Source: Thiodiazotropha sp050291245 (GTDB lineage: Bacteria; Pseudomonadota; Gammaproteobacteria; Chromatiales; Chromatiaceae). From it: DNA of 64,000 bases. The stretch spans positions 65,916-129,915 of the forward strand of contig JBNKJP010000023.1 of the NCBI GenBank assembly GCA_050291245.1, read 5' to 3'. A program made the position numbers and the translations under genes. Below are positions 17,869 to 25,539 of this stretch, piece after piece. The notes below the pieces were generated by a model. It was not told where the DNA came from. It saw nothing but the letters and a program-made list of their open reading frames with translations, and searched no databases. Positions within the stretch are counted from its first letter, which is position 1, and the number at the start of each line of letters is the position of its first letter.

Positions 17869-18510
17869 TCAGGATTCGGCCCAGCTTTTGTCGCCCGAGA
17901 GTCTTTGCCAGCGATTGATGATGGTACAGAACAGTGCCGCGGTCTGTTCCGTGTCGTAGATGGCGGAATGGGCCTGGGTGCCATCCCAGTCCAGCCCCGC
18001 GGCTTGAGCAGCCCGGGCCAGGACGGTCTGACCGTAGACCATGCCCGCCAGGGAGACGGTGTCAAAGGTACTGAATGGGTGGAACGGATTGCGCTTGATG
18101 GCGCATCGGGCCACTGCGGCGTTGAGAAAGCTCAAGTCAAAAAAGGCATTGTGTCCCACAAGGATGGCCTTCTTGCACCCGCTCGCCTTGATGGCCTTGC
18201 GAATCGGACCAAACAGCCCTTTCAGGCCTTCGGCTTCCGGAACCGCCTGGCGAAACGGATGGTCGGGATCGATCCCGTTAAATTCCAGAGCCTTGGGGTC
18301 GATGTGCGAGCCCTCAAAGGGCTGGATGTGGTAGGCGTGGGTCTCTGCGGGGTGCAGCAGCCCGTCATTGTCCATGGTCAGCAGGGTGGCGGCGATTTCC
18401 AGGAGTGCGTCCCGGTTTGGGTCGAAACCCCCGGTTTCCAGATCGACGACGACGGGAAGATAGCCTCTGAATCGCTGTGAAATGATGGGATTGTAGTCAG
18501 CCTCGGACAT
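17869..18510 (-). CDS. rnt: Ribonuclease T
   Basis: A DEDD-family 3'-5' exoribonuclease that trims tRNA and other stable RNA 3' ends. The catalytic D23/E25 are in VVVDLETGGFD. A second conserved region is GHNAFFDLSFLNAA, and the C-terminal AHSAIYDTEQTAALF supplies the His and last Asp. The signature NPFHPFSTFDTVSLAG is nearly identical to E. coli RNase T. The length is 213 residues, compared with about 215 in E. coli. It is divergent from mlaA. Confidence 0.95.
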   Translation of the reverse strand: MSEADYNPIISQRFRGYLPVVVDLETGGFDPNRDALLEIAATLLTMDNDGLLHPAETHAYHIQPFEGSHIDPKALEFNGIDPDHPFRQAVPEAEGLKGLFGPIRKAIKASGCKKAILVGHNAFFDLSFLNAAVARCAIKRNPFHPFSTFDTVSLAGMVYGQTVLARAAQAAGLDWDGTQAHSAIYDTEQTAALFCTIINRWQRLSGDKSWAES

Positions 18511-18636
18511 GAGTGCATTGTAATACGATCAACGTTTGAATTCGATGTGCCATACAGAATGTTTCCGGGTCCCATTCCGGGTAACCGTTTGTAACAACAT
18601 CGTAGTGGATCCTGGTGGGATGTTTGGGCTGGCGGT

Positions 18637-19431
18637 ATGATAACCCTTATTGCCTCAGCTGAAGTCGTGTTGCCCACCGTGAACAGATGGATACTCTCAT
18701 CAACCCTGGTCCTGCTCTCGTTGCTGTTTTTGTCCGGTTGCGCCAGTGTTAAGAGCCAGCTCGGAACAGACCCCCTGGAGTCGTTCAATCGGGGCTCCGA
18801 TCAGTTCAATCAGGAGTTCGATAAGGTCGTGGCCAAGCCCGTGGCCAAGGGTTATCGGTATGTGACGCCATCCGTGGTCGATCTGGGTGTAACCAATTTT
18901 TTCAACAATCTGGCCGATATTCCTTCGGCTGCCAACAACCTGTTGCAACTCAAACCCGGACGCGCCCTCTCCGACATCGGACGGGTGTGCATCAATTCCA
19001 CCCTGGGCATCTTCGGCCTGTTCGATGTGGCCAGTGACATGGGTATTCCAAGCTACAAGGAAGACTTGGGGCAGACACTGGGGTACTGGGGCATGGGGGA
19101 TACGCCCTATCTGGTCATACCCTTTTTCGGCCCGACCACGTTACGGGATCTGATCGGGCGGGTAGGGGATACTTTTATTAATCCGGTCAGTTATCCTTCT
19201 CAGACAGCCTTCTATACTTTGACCGCACTGAAGTATGTGGACATCCGGGCTGACCTTCTGGAGGCCGGGGATGTTCTGGATGAGGCGGCGGTGGACCGCT
19301 ACGCCTTCCTGCGCGAGTTCTATCTGCAGAAGCGGCGTTCCCAGATCGATGACGGGGTGAGTCAGGAAGACGACGAGTTGTTCGATGAATCGCTATTCAT
19401 GGACGACCCACCCGCCGACGAACCTCAGTGA
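18637..19431 (+). CDS. mlaA: MlaA (VacJ) outer-membrane lipid-asymmetry lipoprotein
   Basis: A lipoprotein that removes misplaced phospholipids from the outer leaflet of the outer membrane and passes them to the Mla pathway. The signal peptide has a lipobox (FLSGC). The body shows the family signatures DPLESFNRGSDQFNQEFD, TNFFNNLADIP, RVCINSTLGIFGLFDVA and DLGQTLGYWGMGDTPYLVIPFFGP. The start is uncertain: ATG at 18637 (264 residues) or GTG at 18679, which would give a more typical signal length. The acidic C-terminal tail (QEDDELFDESLFMDD) is somewhat extended. Other mla genes are not in the window. Confidence 0.93.
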   Translation: MITLIASAEVVLPTVNRWILSSTLVLLSLLFLSGCASVKSQLGTDPLESFNRGSDQFNQEFDKVVAKPVAKGYRYVTPSVVDLGVTNFFNNLADIPSAANNLLQLKPGRALSDIGRVCINSTLGIFGLFDVASDMGIPSYKEDLGQTLGYWGMGDTPYLVIPFFGPTTLRDLIGRVGDTFINPVSYPSQTAFYTLTALKYVDIRADLLEAGDVLDEAAVDRYAFLREFYLQKRRSQIDDGVSQEDDELFDESLFMDDPPADEPQ

Positions 19432-19458
19432 CCGGTTCTGAATGGTACAGACACCACA

Positions 19459-20505
19459 CTAACCGTCCACGGGTCTGGTGACCAGGCGCCAGCCGATCGA
19501 CTCTCCCGCCTTCAGCGGAACAACACTTTCACTGCCGAACGGATAGCTGTCCGGTACGGTCCATTGCCGTTTTTCCAGGGTGATTTGATCCTGGTTCCGA
19601 GGCAGGCCGTAAAAGTCCGCGCCGTGAAAACTGGCGAATCCCTCCAGCTTGTCCAGTGCGCCCGCCTGTTCGAACGCCTCCGCATAGAGTTCCAGCGCGG
19701 CATGAGCGGTGTAGCAACCGGCGCAACCACAGGCGTTTTCCTTGGCCTGCCGGGCGTGAGGCGCACTGTCCGTTCCGAGAAAAAAACGGGGATCCCCGCT
19801 GGTCGCGGCCTCGATCAGGGCGCTCTGGTGGCTGGCCCGTTTGAGTATCGGCAGGCAGAAGTAGTGTGGGCGTATGCCGCCTGCAAGCATGGCGTTTCGG
19901 TTGAACAGCAGGTGCTGCACGGTGATGGTGGCCCCGATCGGGCCCCCTGCATCGCGCACGAACGCCACCGCATCCCGGGTGGTGACATGCTCGAAGACCA
20001 CGGGCAATTCCGGGAAATCCCTGCGCAGGGGGGCCAGGTGGCGATCGATGAAGATCTTCTCCCGGTCGAAGATATCCACGTCGGCATCCGTTACTTCCGC
20101 GTGAACCAGCAGGGGGAGACCTTCTCGTTGCATGGCCTCGAGCACCGGGTAGAGTGCTTTGATCCGGGTCACGCCGGCATCGGAATTCGTGGTGGCGCCC
20201 GCTGGGTAGAGTTTGATGCCGTGAATCACGCCACTGCGCTTGGCCTTCAGAACCTCATCAGATGTCAGCCGATCGGTCATATAAAGGGTCATCAGGGGTG
20301 TAAAGCCGCTGTTTTCAGGGAGGGCCTCGATAATACGCTGGCGATAAGCCAGAGCCATCTCTGTATTGGTGATCGGTGGTTTGAGGTTGGGCATGACAAT
20401 CGCGCGGCTGAAGCGCTCGGCGGTGTGTCCGATTACGGAGGCAAGTGCCTGGTCATCCCGCAGGTGGAGGTGCCAGTCGTCGGGTCGGGTCAGAGTAATT
20501 TGCAT
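19459..20505 (-). CDS. pyrC: Dihydroorotase (PyrC, class II)
   Basis: A zinc amidohydrolase that cyclises carbamoyl aspartate to dihydroorotate in pyrimidine synthesis. The metal-binding HxH is in DDWHLHLRDD (H12, H14). The carboxylated lysine is expected in HGIKLYPAGATTNSDAGV, further metal ligands in VFEHVTTRDAV, and the catalytic Asp in FLGTDSAPH. The length of 348 residues matches E. coli PyrC. It is convergent with mlaA and divergent from the sulfur-globule-like genes. Confidence 0.97.
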   Translation of the reverse strand: MQITLTRPDDWHLHLRDDQALASVIGHTAERFSRAIVMPNLKPPITNTEMALAYRQRIIEALPENSGFTPLMTLYMTDRLTSDEVLKAKRSGVIHGIKLYPAGATTNSDAGVTRIKALYPVLEAMQREGLPLLVHAEVTDADVDIFDREKIFIDRHLAPLRRDFPELPVVFEHVTTRDAVAFVRDAGGPIGATITVQHLLFNRNAMLAGGIRPHYFCLPILKRASHQSALIEAATSGDPRFFLGTDSAPHARQAKENACGCAGCYTAHAALELYAEAFEQAGALDKLEGFASFHGADFYGLPRNQDQITLEKRQWTVPDSYPFGSESVVPLKAGESIGWRLVTRPVDG

Positions 20506-20574
20506 GGTATTGAGGGTCGGATCGTGTTTTTGGAAATTTCTATACAGGAAGTTTCAGCGATTGAAATTTATAAA

Positions 20575-20603
20575 TTGTTAAATTTAGTAAATACTAATAT
20601 TCT
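20575..20603 (+). promoter_or_regulatory. Sigma-70-like promoter for the sulfur-globule-like genes
   Basis: TTGTTA (20575-20580) and TATTCT (20598-20603) with a 17-bp spacer lie in a very AT-rich stretch 75 bp before the first gene. A strong ribosome-binding site (GAGGAGA, 20664-20670) precedes its ATG. The match is moderate but the position and spacing are good. Confidence 0.45.
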
Positions 20604-20677
20604 ACACCTCGAAAGCTATGCGGTACCTGCTTTCTCTCGCAAACCAAAATCACATTCTATCTCGAGGAGAGTGAAAA

Positions 20678-21028
20678 ATGAAAAAGGCTATTCAAGTTGC
20701 CGCTGCCGCTGCGCTGATCGTTGCTTCCGCTACCGCTTCTGCCTGGTGGGGTCCTGGATATAACCGTGGTTGGGGTAACAACGGTTGGGGTAATGATGGT
20801 TGGGGCGACGGTTGGGGTGATGGCTCCGGCGACTTCAGCTTCGGTATGAGCGGCAGTGCCCGTGGTTCCGGCTATGGTCGTGGATACAACAATTATCGGG
20901 ATTACTACGGCTATGGTCCTTATGGCTATGGTCCTTACGGCTATGCTCCTTACGGTTACGGATACCCGGTAGCTCCGGCTGCTCCTGCTCCTGTGGCTCC
21001 GGCTGCTCCCGCTGCGCCTGCCAAATAA
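20678..21028 (+). CDS. Secreted Gly/Tyr/Trp-rich protein, sulfur-globule envelope type
   Basis: A small secreted structural protein. After a signal peptide (MKKAIQVAAAAALIVASATASA) the mature chain begins WWGPGYNRGWGNNGWG and consists of Gly-Asn-Trp-Gly and Gly-Tyr-Gly-Pro-Tyr repeats. It ends in a Pro/Ala tail (APAPVAPAAPAAPAK). Such composition, with the AWWG start, is typical of sulfur globule proteins that coat periplasmic sulfur deposits in purple and other sulfur-oxidising gammaproteobacteria. The length is 116 residues. The assignment rests on composition and on the paired gene downstream, not on an alignment. Confidence 0.72.
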   Translation: MKKAIQVAAAAALIVASATASAWWGPGYNRGWGNNGWGNDGWGDGWGDGSGDFSFGMSGSARGSGYGRGYNNYRDYYGYGPYGYGPYGYAPYGYGYPVAPAAPAPVAPAAPAAPAK

Positions 21029-21115
21029 GGCTGACTGAGCTGGATTGAAAGGAATGACCTGGCACAGGGACGTGCCGTAGCATAGTTTTCGTATAACAGA
21101 ACTTTGGGTATCGAC

Positions 21116-21814
21116 ATGAAAAAAATTTCTCTCATCGCTGCGGCAATCGCTATGGCTGCGACTTCCGCAACTGCGAACGCCTGGTGGGGCAACAACTGGG
21201 GCGACGATCTGTTTGGTGACGGCGCCGGTGATTTCGACTTCTCTTTCAACATGCGTGCGCATGGTGACGGTTATGGTCGTGGTTACGGACGTGGCTATGG
21301 TTATGACAATCCTTACTATGGTTATGCGCCTTACTATGGCGCTCCCGCTCTCGGGGCACCTGCTCTGACCGAAGAGCAGCAGGCCGCCATCAGTGAGCAG
21401 CAGAAAGTCTTTGCCGAGCAGCAGAAGGCCTTTGCTGAGCAGCAGAAAGCCTTTGCCGAACAGCAGCAGAAGGCCTTCGAGCAGGCGGTTGCCGCTCAGC
21501 GTGAATACGCTGATCAGTTCAATGCCGATCCTTTCGCAACCATGGAAGCTGAGCGGAAAGCGCGTCAGGAACAGCATGAAGCCGAGATCGCTCAGATGCA
21601 GGCTCGTTACGACAGCATGGCCCAAAACCGTCCGCAAATGCCCGAAGCCATCGCCAAGAGGATGGAAGAGTCCAAGGCCCGTCGTGACGAAATGGTCAAA
21701 GAGATGGAAGCCCGTCGTGCGGAAGCCATGAAGCAGATGGAAGAGCGTCGCAAGGTTGCCATGGAGCACAAGCCTTTCGAAAAGCCGGCTTTTGCGAACC
21801 GTAAAGACATCTGA
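21116..21814 (+). CDS. Secreted sulfur-globule-like protein with Gln-rich repeat and coiled coil
   Basis: A paralogue-like partner of the preceding gene. The ATG at 21116 starts a signal peptide (MKKISLIAAAIAMAATSATANA). The mature chain opens AWWGNNWGDDLFGDGAGDFDFSF, close to the equivalent part of the upstream protein, followed by a Gly-Tyr-rich segment. It then differs: four tandem AEQQKAF-type heptads (about residues 88-118) lead into a long charged coiled coil (KARRDEMVKEMEARRAEAMKQM). The length is 232 residues. The coiled coil could polymerise or attach to the globule envelope; that is inference. A strong terminator follows. Confidence 0.68.
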   Translation: MKKISLIAAAIAMAATSATANAWWGNNWGDDLFGDGAGDFDFSFNMRAHGDGYGRGYGRGYGYDNPYYGYAPYYGAPALGAPALTEEQQAAISEQQKVFAEQQKAFAEQQKAFAEQQQKAFEQAVAAQREYADQFNADPFATMEAERKARQEQHEAEIAQMQARYDSMAQNRPQMPEAIAKRMEESKARRDEMVKEMEARRAEAMKQMEERRKVAMEHKPFEKPAFANRKDI

Positions 21815-21833
21815 TTACGTCGGATTTGTCGAG

Positions 21834-21867
21834 AAAGGCACATCTCTTGTGGGATGTGCCTTTTTTT
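21834..21867 (+). terminator. Rho-independent terminator of the sulfur-globule-like operon
   Basis: A perfect 11-bp stem (AAAGGCACATC pairing with GATGTGCCTTT) with an 8-base loop is followed by an uninterrupted T-run, 20 bp after the stop codon. This is the clearest intrinsic terminator in the window. Confidence 0.9.
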
Positions 21868-21886
21868 ATGTCTGATAGTCCGTGAA

Positions 21887-22306
21887 CTATCGGTTCAGGG
21901 ACTCTGAATTCGATTGTGCCAAGGTTTGTAAATACAAATGAAATTCGTGGGACAGATTCTCGTTTGCAGTAATCGCCTTGCGAACTTTTTCGGTAAAAAT
22001 CGAGAATATCTCGGATTGTAGAAGTTCATCGCCGAATTTCCATGCGATCACTGAATTGATAAAAATTTGTACCGCTTTTTCACTCTGACGATCTTCCGGG
22101 TTGAGTGCGTTGATTCGTTCTCTGATCGTGTGGCGTAGTTGTTCGGTATTTGGTTTTTTGCAAGAAGACTCTGTGTTTCCGGAGTTTACGTGCAAACCAT
22201 CTGCTGAGGATGGTCGACTGGATTGTTTTGTTTTTATGCTTCCGGATGAGGTTTTCTCTAACCGGATTGTTTCCAGCAGTCGGTTCAACTTGTTTATAGG
22301 ATCCAT
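21887..22306 (-). CDS. Protein of unknown function at the end of the TPR operon
   Basis: A 139-residue cytoplasmic protein I do not recognise. It has no signal peptide or membrane segment. The first 55 residues are polar and probably disordered (SSGSIKTKQSSRPSSADG). The rest is helical (TIRERINALNPEDRQSEKAVQIFINSVIAWKFGDELLQSEIFSIFTEKVRKAI). It is the last of three minus-strand genes divergent from the flagellar cluster, 42 bp after the preceding TPR gene. Its codon use is more AT-rich than the housekeeping genes. The context suggests a role linked to the export system, but that is inference only. Confidence 0.6.
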   Translation of the reverse strand: MDPINKLNRLLETIRLEKTSSGSIKTKQSSRPSSADGLHVNSGNTESSCKKPNTEQLRHTIRERINALNPEDRQSEKAVQIFINSVIAWKFGDELLQSEIFSIFTEKVRKAITANENLSHEFHLYLQTLAQSNSESLNR

Positions 22307-22348
22307 GGCATTGATTTAATGAGTGCTGGGTGAGCAAATGCTGCACAC

Positions 22349-22933
22349 TCAATGTTCCGTTTCATCACTGTTCTGATAGGCGGAAAGCAGAATATGCTGT
22401 CCAGTCTCACTTGAAGTTTGACCCGCATTTGTAGATGGCGGGACGCTCTGCTGGGTTCTGGCTTGCTCGGCCTGAACGATGATTTTCTGCATATCGTTGT
22501 TCAGGGCGTCATTTAATTGATTCAATTCGATGCCGTGGTTTAGATCCGCGATACAGGCATCGAATTCGTCATTGATCAAATGCAGCATGCCGCGTTTGAA
22601 CAGGAACAAAGGATCGGACTCTCCCAGTTTGTCAAGCGGGCTCCATGCGCGTTCTGCTTCTGTAACGCGTCCGGATGTGATGTGCAGCAAGCCGAGTTGA
22701 AAGTGGGCGGTAGGCAGATCCGGTTCCAATTCCACGGCTTTGGTCATCTCGAGCGTAGCGCGATCATACATACCGATCTGAGCATGTATGGCAGCCAATA
22801 AGTAGTATGCCTTGCCATTTTCTTGCGAAATTTCCAATATACGTTTGAGGTAGTCAATAGCCTGTTCGTGGCTCGTTGCGTGCATCGCAAGATGCATGAG
22901 TTCTTCGCTGTCCAGCTGGCTTTCGTTTGTCAT
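22349..22933 (-). CDS. TPR protein of the divergent operon (short)
   Basis: A 194-residue soluble protein with about four TPR units, for example AIDYLKRILEISQENGKAYYLLAAIHAQIG, ATLEMTKAVELEPDLPTAHFQLG and ADLNHGIELN. A polar C-terminal tail follows (QSVPPSTNAGQTSSETGQ). It has no signal peptide and is probably cytoplasmic. TPR proteins of this size often serve as chaperones for type III secretion translocators or as scaffolds, but the class II chaperone family cannot be claimed from sequence alone. It lies 60 bp downstream of the larger TPR gene and is probably co-transcribed. Confidence 0.72.
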   Translation of the reverse strand: MTNESQLDSEELMHLAMHATSHEQAIDYLKRILEISQENGKAYYLLAAIHAQIGMYDRATLEMTKAVELEPDLPTAHFQLGLLHITSGRVTEAERAWSPLDKLGESDPLFLFKRGMLHLINDEFDACIADLNHGIELNQLNDALNNDMQKIIVQAEQARTQQSVPPSTNAGQTSSETGQHILLSAYQNSDETEH

Positions 22934-22993
22934 TGAAGTGGTATCCTTATTCTGTTTCAGGATGGAAAAGACCCCTCTGCTGGATCTGGCAGT

Positions 22994-24166
22994 TCATAAT
23001 GGATGAGACTCATTCCTGGGTGGCTTTTGGGTTAGGACGGTCTGGATATGTTCCAATAAGGTTGGCATGTCTGGGTGGGGTGAATACTGAAGTACCTGTT
23101 CGAGAGATGCAACTCCTTGGTGCTGATTTCCAACTAAAATTTGTTTTAGACTCTTTGCAAACGCGGTACTGAACGGATTGCTATCGAGATTTATCGCAAA
23201 ATCGATTTCCTGCATGGCGGATTCGGTGTTGTTTTGTGAAAAGTACAGAAAAGCAAGGCCACAATGAGCATCAGTACTGGAATCGTTACTTTCAATGGCA
23301 TCAAGAAAAAACCTTTGCGAAGCTTTTCTATCTTCTCTGATGCAACTTAGCCATCCTAACGTGACCAATGACTCATAATGGTTTGGAGAGAGTCTTATGA
23401 CTTCTCCCAAGGCATGTATCGCTTGATCAAAATCGTGTTGATATAACCGAGTAAGGGCAAATCCAAGCCATCCTCTGGGATTGTTGGGGTTGGCCGAGAG
23501 AATGTTGCTAAAACAATCCACAGCAGCTTCGATATTCAGTGTTGCGAGATGGTAATTACCCGCTACAGCAGTGGCGTCAGTATTTTTCGGGTCTTGAGAA
23601 ATTACCCTTTTGGCTCGAGTGTACGCTTCGTTTAGTAAGCCCATGTCCATTTCCAAGAGGGCAATATATCCTTCCGTTTCCGGTCCCGGTGCTTTGTTTA
23701 GCCAAACATCAGACGCATTTAGTGCATCGTTCAATTCATCCGCATGGTGCAGGCAGCGAACGATATAGGCATGACAGTTCGGTTCATCAAGTCCGCAATC
23801 GAGTGCAAGACGAAAGTTCTCGAGCGCAGAATGCCAGCGAGCCATTTTAAATTGAACAATACCCAGATTGAAACGCAGGACAGCAGAGTCGGCGTCGTAA
23901 CAGAGTAGCTTTTGTAAAGTTGACTCGGCATCTGAATAGCGTTTTTGAGCAATCCATAAGGACGCCAGCCGGCCTAAAGCTACACGATTGTCAGATTCGA
24001 TATCCAGACATTTTTCATAACAGGTTGTAGCTTCGTCAATTTTACCCGCTTGGTTATAGAGGTCTGCGAGGCTGATCAAAAGCAGACAATTGTCAGGGTC
24101 GAATGCGAGGTACTGCTCGTATCGACGAATGTCTGCCTCATCGTTCGTTAAGCCGGTGGGTTTCAT
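22994..24166 (-). CDS. Multi-TPR protein, first gene of the divergent operon
   Basis: A 390-residue cytoplasmic protein built almost entirely of TPR units (about ten). Examples are YEQYLAFDPDNCLLLISLADLY, ATTCYEKCLDIESDNRVALGRLASLW and AVDCFSNILSANPNNPRGWLGFALTRLY. No other domain is visible. A good ribosome-binding site (AGAGGA on the minus strand) precedes the ATG at 24164-24166. It is divergent from fliQ across a 333-bp AT-rich gap, so the two blocks may share regulation. Its partner is unknown. Confidence 0.75.
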   Translation of the reverse strand: MKPTGLTNDEADIRRYEQYLAFDPDNCLLLISLADLYNQAGKIDEATTCYEKCLDIESDNRVALGRLASLWIAQKRYSDAESTLQKLLCYDADSAVLRFNLGIVQFKMARWHSALENFRLALDCGLDEPNCHAYIVRCLHHADELNDALNASDVWLNKAPGPETEGYIALLEMDMGLLNEAYTRAKRVISQDPKNTDATAVAGNYHLATLNIEAAVDCFSNILSANPNNPRGWLGFALTRLYQHDFDQAIHALGEVIRLSPNHYESLVTLGWLSCIREDRKASQRFFLDAIESNDSSTDAHCGLAFLYFSQNNTESAMQEIDFAINLDSNPFSTAFAKSLKQILVGNQHQGVASLEQVLQYSPHPDMPTLLEHIQTVLTQKPPRNESHPL

Positions 24167-24499
24167 TGACGGATCCTCTGAGAATTATGCTTCACAATTT
24201 ATTGGCTTCCCTGCACATACACTGTCGACCTGTTCTCAGTTCTTTGGTGTGTGCCTAACAGTGTCTTGAAAAAAACACAATTTCTATAGTAATTTATTTC
24301 CCGGGTTGTTCTTCGCGCAGCCTGTGCCTACTTTATCCGGGTAAATCAAGAATAGTTTAGCCGTGGGGTATTTCAGTTCAAAGTAGGTATTTGTCTTTCC
24401 AGATTTTGTAGCAGATATCGGTTTTTTTCTGCAATGTAGTTTGAGCGAATTTCTCTTCTTTATCCTTTTCAAGGATCAAACGGCGGAGGGTTGGCGAAG
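24167..24499. other. Divergent intergenic region between the TPR operon and fliQ
   Basis: This 333-base AT-rich gap must hold the promoters of both blocks. I see no convincing sigma-28 (TAAA-N15-GCCGATAA) or sigma-54 (TGGCAC-N5-TTGCA) box. TTGTCT at 24391-24396 with GATATC at 24414-24419 is only a poor sigma-70 candidate. The strong ribosome-binding site GGAGGG (24485-24490) decides the fliQ start. A 62-codon minus-strand reading frame here has no supporting features. Confidence 0.5.
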
Positions 24500-24766
24500 A
24501 TGAGTAGCGATCTCGCACTCGCATTGACCGATGAAATGTTATGGACAGCCATCCTCATGGCCGCGCCGGTTCTCGGGTTGAGCATGCTGGTTGGTCTCTT
24601 AATCAGTATCTTTCAGGTTGTCACCCAGATACAGGAGATGTCGCTGACATTCGTGCCCAAGATTCTGGTGGTTGCCCTGACCCTCATGTTTTTTGGGCCG
24701 TGGATGCTGCAATCGCTGCTGCGATTTGCCACTAGCTCCATCGCAAATATCCCAAATTACTTTTAA
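24500..24766 (+). CDS. fliQ: Flagellar/type III export gate protein FliQ
   Basis: A small inner-membrane component of the FliPQR export gate. It has two transmembrane helices (ILMAAPVLGLSMLVGLLISIFQ and ILVVALTLMFFGPWMLQSLLRF) joined by the conserved loop QVVTQIQEMSLTFVPK. The ATG at 24500, with GGAGGG 9 bp upstream, gives 88 residues, the usual length (89 in E. coli). It opens the plus-strand flagellar cluster. Its usual neighbour fliP is at the far end of the cluster (44540), an unusual split. Confidence 0.95.
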   Translation: MSSDLALALTDEMLWTAILMAAPVLGLSMLVGLLISIFQVVTQIQEMSLTFVPKILVVALTLMFFGPWMLQSLLRFATSSIANIPNYF

Positions 24767-24770
24767 TTTC

Positions 24771-25535
24771 ATGCGCTTCGAAACGGACTTTAGAGTGATG
24801 GCAGCGGTTCTGCTGACCGCTTCGCGGTTTGCTCCGGTCTTTTTGCTGACGCCCTTGTTCGCCATCGTGCAGGTTCCCGTTCGGGTGCGGGTATTGTTTG
24901 TGCTCGCTTTGTCATTTGTGATGGTTGCCGGGGGCGGCGTCTCGCCGACCGACCCGCCAGCACATTTTGGGGGGTTGATCCATGCCATGGCTTCGGAGGT
25001 GTTGCTGGGCATGGCGCTGGCGTTTGGTCTGTTCGCTGCGTTCGGCGCGTTCCTGTTTGGTGGGCGTATTCTCGATTTTCAGATGGGGTTCGGTGTCGCG
25101 AATCTGATCGATCCGGCCACTCATACTCAGGCGCCATTGCTGGGTACGGTGTTAAATCTGATGGCGGTGATGAGCTTCTTTTTGCTCGATGGCCATCACC
25201 TGTTGATTCGGGGACTCGCCTACTCGTTAGAGAAGATTCCGCCGGGCAGTGCCTGGCGTGGCATGGAACCGGTGGCGGTTGTCGATCAATTCGGCGTGAT
25301 GTTCGTATACGGTCTGGCTGTCGTGGCGCCGGTGGTAATGACATTGCTGCTGCTGGATGTGGGTATGGCGGTGGCGGCGCGTACCATGCCTCAGGTGAAT
25401 ATGTTCATCATGGGCTTTCCCTTGAAAATCTTCATGGGGTTGATCGTGTTGGCACTGTCGCTCAATTACATGGGCCCGTTGATGGAAAAGATCTATGCCT
25501 CGATCTTTTTCTATTGGCAGCGGGTGATCGGGTAG
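24771..25535 (+). CDS. fliR: Flagellar/type III export gate protein FliR
   Basis: The third export-gate membrane protein. The ATG at 24771, 4 bp after the fliQ stop, begins MRFETDFRVMAAVLLTASRFAPVFLL, typical of FliR. Several further membrane segments follow (LFVLALSFVMVAGG; EVLLGMALAFGLFAAFGAFLFGGRILDFQMGFG, a well-conserved FliR stretch). The length is 254 residues. It couples directly to flhB. Confidence 0.94.
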   Translation: MRFETDFRVMAAVLLTASRFAPVFLLTPLFAIVQVPVRVRVLFVLALSFVMVAGGGVSPTDPPAHFGGLIHAMASEVLLGMALAFGLFAAFGAFLFGGRILDFQMGFGVANLIDPATHTQAPLLGTVLNLMAVMSFFLLDGHHLLIRGLAYSLEKIPPGSAWRGMEPVAVVDQFGVMFVYGLAVVAPVVMTLLLLDVGMAVAARTMPQVNMFIMGFPLKIFMGLIVLALSLNYMGPLMEKIYASIFFYWQRVIG

Positions 25536-25539
25536 GCCG

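Noticed and set aside
24284..24472. 62-codon minus-strand reading frame in the TPR-fliQ gap
   Set aside because: Lys/Ser-rich translation without any domain; it sits in the promoter region and has no convincing ribosome-binding site.
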